DNA from: CAZJFH01 sp964545205
GTDB taxonomy: Bacteria; Pseudomonadota; Alphaproteobacteria; Rhodospirillales; Magnetospirillaceae
Length of the DNA stretch: 10,350 nucleotides
Direction: 5' to 3'
NCBI GenBank assembly: GCA_964545205.1
Contig: CAZJFH010000107.1
Coordinates: 1 to 10,350, forward strand
Of this stretch, positions 6,657 through 10,350 are shown piece by piece (within the stretch, counting starts at the first letter, position 1; the number at the start of each line of letters is the position of its first letter). Both the position numbers and the translations under genes were made by a program. The notes under the pieces are model-generated. The model worked only from the letters and a program-made list of their open reading frames with translations, made no database searches and had not been told where the DNA came from.

Positions 6657-6813
6657 AGCAAAAATCCTCCCTCGGACACCGGTTCATCCGGTTGCCTTTT
6701 GCTCCAGCGTGCCATTCCGGAGAAAAATTTGCAAAAACCATCCCGGTGAATCTCGCTACACTTTCTTCCCTGAGCAGAGCGCCAGTCGGAACAAAGCAAA
6801 ACGCCAACAAAAA
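6657..6813. promoter_or_regulatory. Divergent promoter/operator region
   Basis: This region between the Lrp-type gene (minus) and the oxidoreductase gene (plus) is visibly AT-richer than the rest of the window. It holds AGCAAAA (6657-6663) and its inverse TTTTGCT (6697-6703), AAATTTGCAAAAA with the palindrome TTTGCAAA (6728-6735), another GCAAAA (6796-6801), and a 5-bp inverted repeat ACCGG-TTCAT-CCGGT (6678-6692). TACACT at 6757-6762 is a weak -10 candidate for the plus strand, without a good -35 at the right distance. Lrp-type proteins bind AT-rich, partly palindromic DNA in repeated sites, so this is the expected operator. Exact sites are not proven. Confidence 0.55.
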
Positions 6814-6834
6814 CCCGATCGCCAAAAGATCGGG
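6814..6834 (+). promoter_or_regulatory. Perfect 7-bp hairpin just upstream of the oxidoreductase ribosome site
   Basis: CCCGATC (6814-6820) pairs with GATCGGG (6828-6834) around GCCAAAA. The stem ends one base before the Shine-Dalgarno tract AAGGGAGG (6835-6842). It could modulate access of the ribosome or be a palindromic protein-binding site; there is no direct evidence for either. Confidence 0.5.
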
Positions 6835-6842
6835 AAGGGAGG
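6835..6842 (+). promoter_or_regulatory. Ribosome binding site deciding the oxidoreductase start
   Basis: AAGGGAGG is followed by two in-frame ATGs, at 6844 and 6850. Only 1 nt separates it from 6844, whereas 6850 is 7 nt away, so translation should begin at 6850 (MTADVTLDDRY). Confidence 0.8.
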
Positions 6843-6849
6843 AATGGCG

Positions 6850-9800
6850 ATGACTGCCGACGTCACGCTCGACGACCGCTACGTCGTCGAGAACGGCCGC
6901 GTCTACCTGACCGGCATCCAGGCCCTGGTGCGGCTGCCGCTGTGCCAGAGACGCCGCGACCGCCGCGCCGGCCTCGCCACCGCGGGGTTCGTCAGCGGCT
7001 ATCGCGGCTCGCCGCTCGGCGGCTACGACAAGGCGCTGTGGGAGGCCGCCCCCCACCTCGAGGCCGAGGACGTCGCCGTGCGTCCGGCGATCAACGAGGA
7101 AATGGCCGCCACCGCCATCATCGGCACCCAGCAGCTGGCCCTGCAGCCGGGGCGCCGCCGCGACGGCGTGTTCGCGATCTGGTACGGCAAGGGTCCCGGC
7201 CTCGACCGCGCCGGCGACGCGCTCAAGCACGGCAACTCGCTGGGCAGCTCGCCGCTGGGCGGCGTGCTGGTGGTGGCCGGCGACGACCACGGCGCGGTGT
7301 CGTCGAGCATGGCCCACCAGAGCGAGCAGGCGATGGCGGCGTGGATGATGCCGGTTCTGCACCCGGCCAGCGTGCGCGAATACGTCGCGCTCGGCATGCT
7401 GGGCATCGCGATGTCGCGGTTCTCGGGGTGCTGGGTCGGCTTCAAGGCGGTGTCCGAGACGGTCGAGAGCGCGGTGACCTGCGACGTCCACCCCGACCGG
7501 CCGCGCATCGCCGTGCCCGACGACTTCGCCCTGCCGCCGGGCGGACTCGGCATCCGCTGGCCCGACCCGCAGCTCGCCCAGGAGGAGCGCCTGCACCGCT
7601 TCAAGCTGCCGGCGGCGCTGGCCTTCGCCCGCGCCAACCGCCTCGATCGCGTCGTCATGGACGCCCAGGGGGCGCGGCGCGGCATCGCGGCGGTGGGCAA
7701 GGCCTATCACGACCTGCGCCAGGCGCTCGACGATCTCGGCATCGACGACGCGGCCGCCGCGCGCCTGGGGCTGCGGGTCTACAAGGTGACGATGAGCTGG
7801 CCGCTCGAGCCCGAAGGCGCGCTGGCCTTCGCGCGCGGCCTCGACGACGTGCTGGTGATCGAGGAGAAGCGCGCCCTGGTCGAGCCGCAGCTCAAGGAGC
7901 TGCTCTATCACCTGCCGGCCGACCGGCGCCCGCGCGTCCACGGCAAGACAAGGCCCGACGGCCGGCCGCTGCTGCCGACCAACGGCGAGTTCGGCGCCGA
8001 CGCCATCGCCCGCGTCCTGACGGAGTTCCTCGGACTGGCGGAGCTGCCGCCGGCGGCGGCGGCGCGCGTGGCGGTGATCGCGCGCAAGGCGGCGGCCAGG
8101 CCCGCCGCCGGGCCGCCGTCCCGCATGCCCTGGTTCTGTCCCGGCTGTCCGCACAACCTGTCCACCGCCGTGCCCGAGGGCTGCCGCGCCTTCGCTGGCA
8201 CCGGCTGCCACCTGATGGCGGTGTGGATGGAGCGCGGCACGTCGAGCCTGCTGCACATGGGCGGCGAGGGCGCCAACTGGGTCGGAATGGCGCCGTTCAC
8301 CGACCAGAAGCACGTGTTCCAGAATCTCGGCGACGGCACCTACGTCCATTCCGGCATCCTGGCGGTGCGCCAGGCGGTGGCGGCCGGGGCGCCGATCACC
8401 TTCAAGATCCTGTTCAACGAGGCGGTGGCGATGACCGGCGGCCAGGCGGTCGAGGGCTCGCTGACCGTGCCGCGCCTGGCGCAGCAGCTCCATCACGAGG
8501 GCGTCGGCCGCATCGCCGTGGTCAGCGATGCGCCCGCGGCCGTCGATCGCGGCGCGCTGCCGCCGGGCGTCAGCGTCCACGGCCGCGGCGAGCTCGACGC
8601 CGTCCAGCGCGCGCTCGCCGGCTTCGGCGGCGTCTCGGCGCTGATCTACCAGCAGGAATGCGCCACCGCCAAACGGCGGCGGCAGCGCCGGCATGGCGCG
8701 GCGCCGCAACGGCGGGTATTCATCAATGCCGAGGTCTGCGACGGCTGCGGCGACTGCGTGCGCCGGTCGAACTGCATCGCCGTGGTGCCGGTCAAGACGC
8801 CGCTGGGGACGCGCCGCGCCATCGACCAGTCGGCCTGCAACGCCGATCTGGCCTGCGTCTCGGCGCGCTGCCCGGCCTTCGTCACCGTCGAGGGGCGTCC
8901 GCGCTTGCCGCCGATCGAGGCGCCGGCGACGCAAGACCTGCCGGAGCCGGCCATCGCCTTGCCCGAGCAGGGCTGGGAGATCCTGGTCACCGGCATCGGC
9001 GGCACCGGCGTCGTCACGATCGGCCAGCTTCTCGGCGTGGCGGCGCACATCGAGGGCAAGGCGGCGTCGGTGCTCGACTTCACCGGCCTGTCGCAAAAGG
9101 GCGGCGGCGTGCTGACCCATCTCCGCCTCGCTGCGACCGACGGGCGGCTGCATTCGGCCCGGGTCGGCGCCGGCAAGGCCGATCTCGTGCTGGCCGGCGA
9201 TCTCGTCGTCACCACCGGGGCGGAGGCGACGGCCTGCATGGACGAGGGCCGCACCCGTCTGGTCGGCAACCGCGACCTCGCCCCGACCGCGGCGGCGGTG
9301 CGCGACCCCGACGCCGCCCCGGCCGGTTCGGTGCTGGTCGGGCGGCTGCGCCGGACGCTGGGCGGCGACGCCGTCGCGCTGATCGAGGCCTCGCGGCTGG
9401 CGTCGCGCCTGCTCGGCGACGGCATCTTCGCCAACGTGCTGCTGCTCGGCTACGCCTGGCAGAAGGGGCTGGTGCCGCTGCGGCGCGAGTCGATCGAGCG
9501 CGCGATGGCCCTGAACGGCGTCTCGGTGGCCGAGAACCGCGCCGCCTTCGCCTGGGGCCGCGTCGCGGCGGCGGCACCGGATCGGCTGCCGGCGGCGCCG
9601 GAATCCGAGCCGGCCGAACCGAGCGTCGAGGAGCGTGCCGCGATGCTCGAACGCTACGCGGATGCCGCCCTGGCGCGGCGGTTCCGGGCCATGGTCGCCC
9701 GCGCCGCCGAGGCCGACCGGCGGCTGTGGGGCGGCGGTCGCGGCGAGCTGACGGCGGCGGTGGCGCGCGGCTATTTCCGGGTGCTGGCGCCCAAGGACGA

Positions 9801-10242
9801 ATACGAGGTCGCGGGCCGGCTCGCCGACCCGGAGTTCCTCGACGAGATCGACCGCCGGTTCGAGCCCGGCTACCGGCTGCGGTTCCACCTGACGCCGCCG
9901 TGGAGCCGCGTCAAGCGCGGCTTCGGCGGCGGCTGGGTGCGGCCGCTGCGTCTGCTGGCGGCGTTGCGCCGACTGCGCGGCGGCGCCCTGGATCCGTTCG
10001 CCCGCGGCGCCGACCGCGCCGCCGAACGGGCCTTCCGCGGCGAGTACGAGGCGACGCTGGCGGCGGTGCTCGACCGCCTCGATCGCGACGATTACGGCAC
10101 CGCCGTCGAACTGGCGGCGCTGCCCGAGGAGGTGCGCGGCTACGGCCCCGTCAAGCTGGCGGGGATCGCCGCGGCGCGCGAGAAGCGGCAACGGCTGCTG
10201 GCGGCGCTGCGGCCGTCGGGGCACAAGGCCGCCGCCGAGTAG
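6850..10242 (+). CDS. Fused indolepyruvate ferredoxin oxidoreductase family protein
   Basis: The 1130-residue product is the one-chain bacterial form of the thiamine-diphosphate 2-oxoacid oxidoreductases that convert indolepyruvate or other arylpyruvates plus CoA to aryl-acetyl-CoA, CO2 and reduced ferredoxin. In order: an N-terminal pyrimidine-type domain with SGYRGSPLGGYD, YGKGPGLDRAGDALKHGN and AGDDHG; a TPP domain with CPGCPHNLST (from C430), GDG (494-496) and N523-E524 before AVAMTGGQ; a ferredoxin-like segment with C630, C633, C636, C642, then C663, C669, C674; a gamma-type domain with GIGGTG (715-720) and GLSQKGGG; and a C-terminal family-specific region to the end (DUF6537-like). Length and domain order match the intact family. 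The second TPP-motif residue, usually Asp (NDAVAMTGG), is Glu here. It is divergent from an Lrp regulator and followed after 53 nt by a TrpB-like gene, which fits aromatic amino acid metabolism. Whether indolepyruvate, phenylpyruvate or another acid is preferred is open. Confidence 0.94.
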   Translation: MTADVTLDDRYVVENGRVYLTGIQALVRLPLCQRRRDRRAGLATAGFVSGYRGSPLGGYDKALWEAAPHLEAEDVAVRPAINEEMAATAIIGTQQLALQPGRRRDGVFAIWYGKGPGLDRAGDALKHGNSLGSSPLGGVLVVAGDDHGAVSSSMAHQSEQAMAAWMMPVLHPASVREYVALGMLGIAMSRFSGCWVGFKAVSETVESAVTCDVHPDRPRIAVPDDFALPPGGLGIRWPDPQLAQEERLHRFKLPAALAFARANRLDRVVMDAQGARRGIAAVGKAYHDLRQALDDLGIDDAAAARLGLRVYKVTMSWPLEPEGALAFARGLDDVLVIEEKRALVEPQLKELLYHLPADRRPRVHGKTRPDGRPLLPTNGEFGADAIARVLTEFLGLAELPPAAAARVAVIARKAAARPAAGPPSRMPWFCPGCPHNLSTAVPEGCRAFAGTGCHLMAVWMERGTSSLLHMGGEGANWVGMAPFTDQKHVFQNLGDGTYVHSGILAVRQAVAAGAPITFKILFNEAVAMTGGQAVEGSLTVPRLAQQLHHEGVGRIAVVSDAPAAVDRGALPPGVSVHGRGELDAVQRALAGFGGVSALIYQQECATAKRRRQRRHGAAPQRRVFINAEVCDGCGDCVRRSNCIAVVPVKTPLGTRRAIDQSACNADLACVSARCPAFVTVEGRPRLPPIEAPATQDLPEPAIALPEQGWEILVTGIGGTGVVTIGQLLGVAAHIEGKAASVLDFTGLSQKGGGVLTHLRLAATDGRLHSARVGAGKADLVLAGDLVVTTGAEATACMDEGRTRLVGNRDLAPTAAAVRDPDAAPAGSVLVGRLRRTLGGDAVALIEASRLASRLLGDGIFANVLLLGYAWQKGLVPLRRESIERAMALNGVSVAENRAAFAWGRVAAAAPDRLPAAPESEPAEPSVEERAAMLERYADAALARRFRAMVARAAEADRRLWGGGRGELTAAVARGYFRVLAPKDEYEVAGRLADPEFLDEIDRRFEPGYRLRFHLTPPWSRVKRGFGGGWVRPLRLLAALRRLRGGALDPFARGADRAAERAFRGEYEATLAAVLDRLDRDDYGTAVELAALPEEVRGYGPVKLAGIAAAREKRQRLLAALRPSGHKAAAE

Positions 10243-10258
10243 GTGAACAAGCGAACGA

Positions 10259-10280
10259 CCGCCGCGGATCGACGCGGCGG
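10259..10280 (+). promoter_or_regulatory. Perfect 8-bp hairpin upstream of the TrpB-like gene
   Basis: CCGCCGCG (10259-10266) pairs with CGCGGCGG (10273-10280) around GATCGA, in the 53-nt gap between the oxidoreductase stop and the next start. It ends 3 nt before the ribosome site AGGGAGG (10284-10290). No T-run follows, so it is not a standard terminator. An intercistronic stability or translation-tuning element is plausible. Confidence 0.5.
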
Positions 10281-10295
10281 CGCAGGGAGGAAGCG

Positions 10296-10350
10296 ATGAC
10301 CGACAGCACCAAGTACCTTCTGGACGAAGACCGCATGCCCAAGGCCTGGT
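10296..10350 (+). CDS. Start of a TrpB2-type tryptophan synthase beta-like gene (cut by window end)
   Basis: Only 18 complete codons are present: MTDSTKYLLDEDRMPKAW. The wording KYLLDEDRMPKAW is what I recall from the N-terminus of TrpB2 (TrpB-related, PLP-dependent beta-replacement enzymes), whose members typically begin K-x-L-L-x-E-D-x-x-P-x-x-W-Y-N. AGGGAGG at 10284-10290, 5 nt before the ATG, makes this a strong start. It follows the oxidoreductase in the same direction at 53 nt, so co-transcription is likely. TrpB2 proteins work without TrpA and make tryptophan from indole and serine or phosphoserine, or act on related substrates. The assignment rests on 18 residues and needs the downstream sequence. 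Confidence 0.65.
   Translation, partial: MTDSTKYLLDEDRMPKAW

Noticed and set aside
5829..6749. 306-residue plus-strand open frame opposite nnrS and the Lrp gene
   Set aside because: The Lrp and NnrS frames on the other strand carry strong family motifs; this one is Pro/Arg-rich shadow sequence.
6517..6849. Upstream extension of the oxidoreductase frame
   Set aside because: It would run through the divergent promoter region and into the Lrp gene. The ribosome site at 6835-6842 and the conserved N-terminus place the start at 6850.
6211..10224. Very long open frame on the minus strand continuing upstream of nnrS, opposite the oxidoreductase gene
   Set aside because: It is a shadow of high-GC codon bias: the translation is low-complexity Arg/Ala/Gly/His/Gln-rich, and the same DNA encodes a well-conserved enzyme on the plus strand. 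Only the part from 6210 down is a real gene.

Overview
The window is about 10.35 kb of very GC-rich DNA (near 70 % by eye). It is densely coding, with strong AGGGAGG-type Shine-Dalgarno sites, short gaps and several 1-4 nt gene overlaps. Codon bias, a binding-protein-dependent TRAP transporter, a one-chain indolepyruvate oxidoreductase and a CCCTCTCCCG...CGGGAGAGGG hairpin at the left edge all fit a soil- or water-type alphaproteobacterium (Rhodospirillales/Hyphomicrobiales-like). The genus cannot be fixed from the sequence alone. I see no tRNA, rRNA, CRISPR array, transposase or phage gene.

Left block, 51-5080, plus strand, probably one operon: a CaiB/BaiF class III CoA-transferase, an SDR oxidoreductase of the FabG type, and a complete TRAP transporter (periplasmic receptor DctP, small permease DctQ, large permease DctM). 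Together they suggest uptake of an organic acid, CoA transfer onto it, and a dehydrogenase step. The substrate is unknown. The dctP/dctQ junction carries a perfect 12-bp hairpin that begins on the last base of the dctQ GTG start codon.

Middle block, 5068-6656, minus strand: an Lrp/AsnC regulator followed by an nnrS-type membrane protein gene. The two overlap by ATGA and so are probably translationally coupled. The 3' end of nnrS overlaps the 3' end of dctM by 13 bp (convergent).

Right block, 6850 to the window end, plus strand, divergent from the regulator: a fused indolepyruvate (arylpyruvate) ferredoxin oxidoreductase of 1130 residues, then the first 18 codons of what looks like a TrpB2-type tryptophan synthase beta-like gene. 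Each has a perfect hairpin just upstream of its ribosome binding site. The roughly 190-bp divergent region is the only AT-richer stretch and should hold the promoters and the Lrp operator.

The right half reads as a locally regulated aromatic amino acid/indolepyruvate module, with NnrS possibly protecting an Fe-S enzyme. Nothing here is clearly a new defence or mobile system. The most interesting points are the Lrp-NnrS coupling opposite an Fe-S oxidoreductase, the oxidoreductase-TrpB2 pairing, and the hairpins placed at translation starts.
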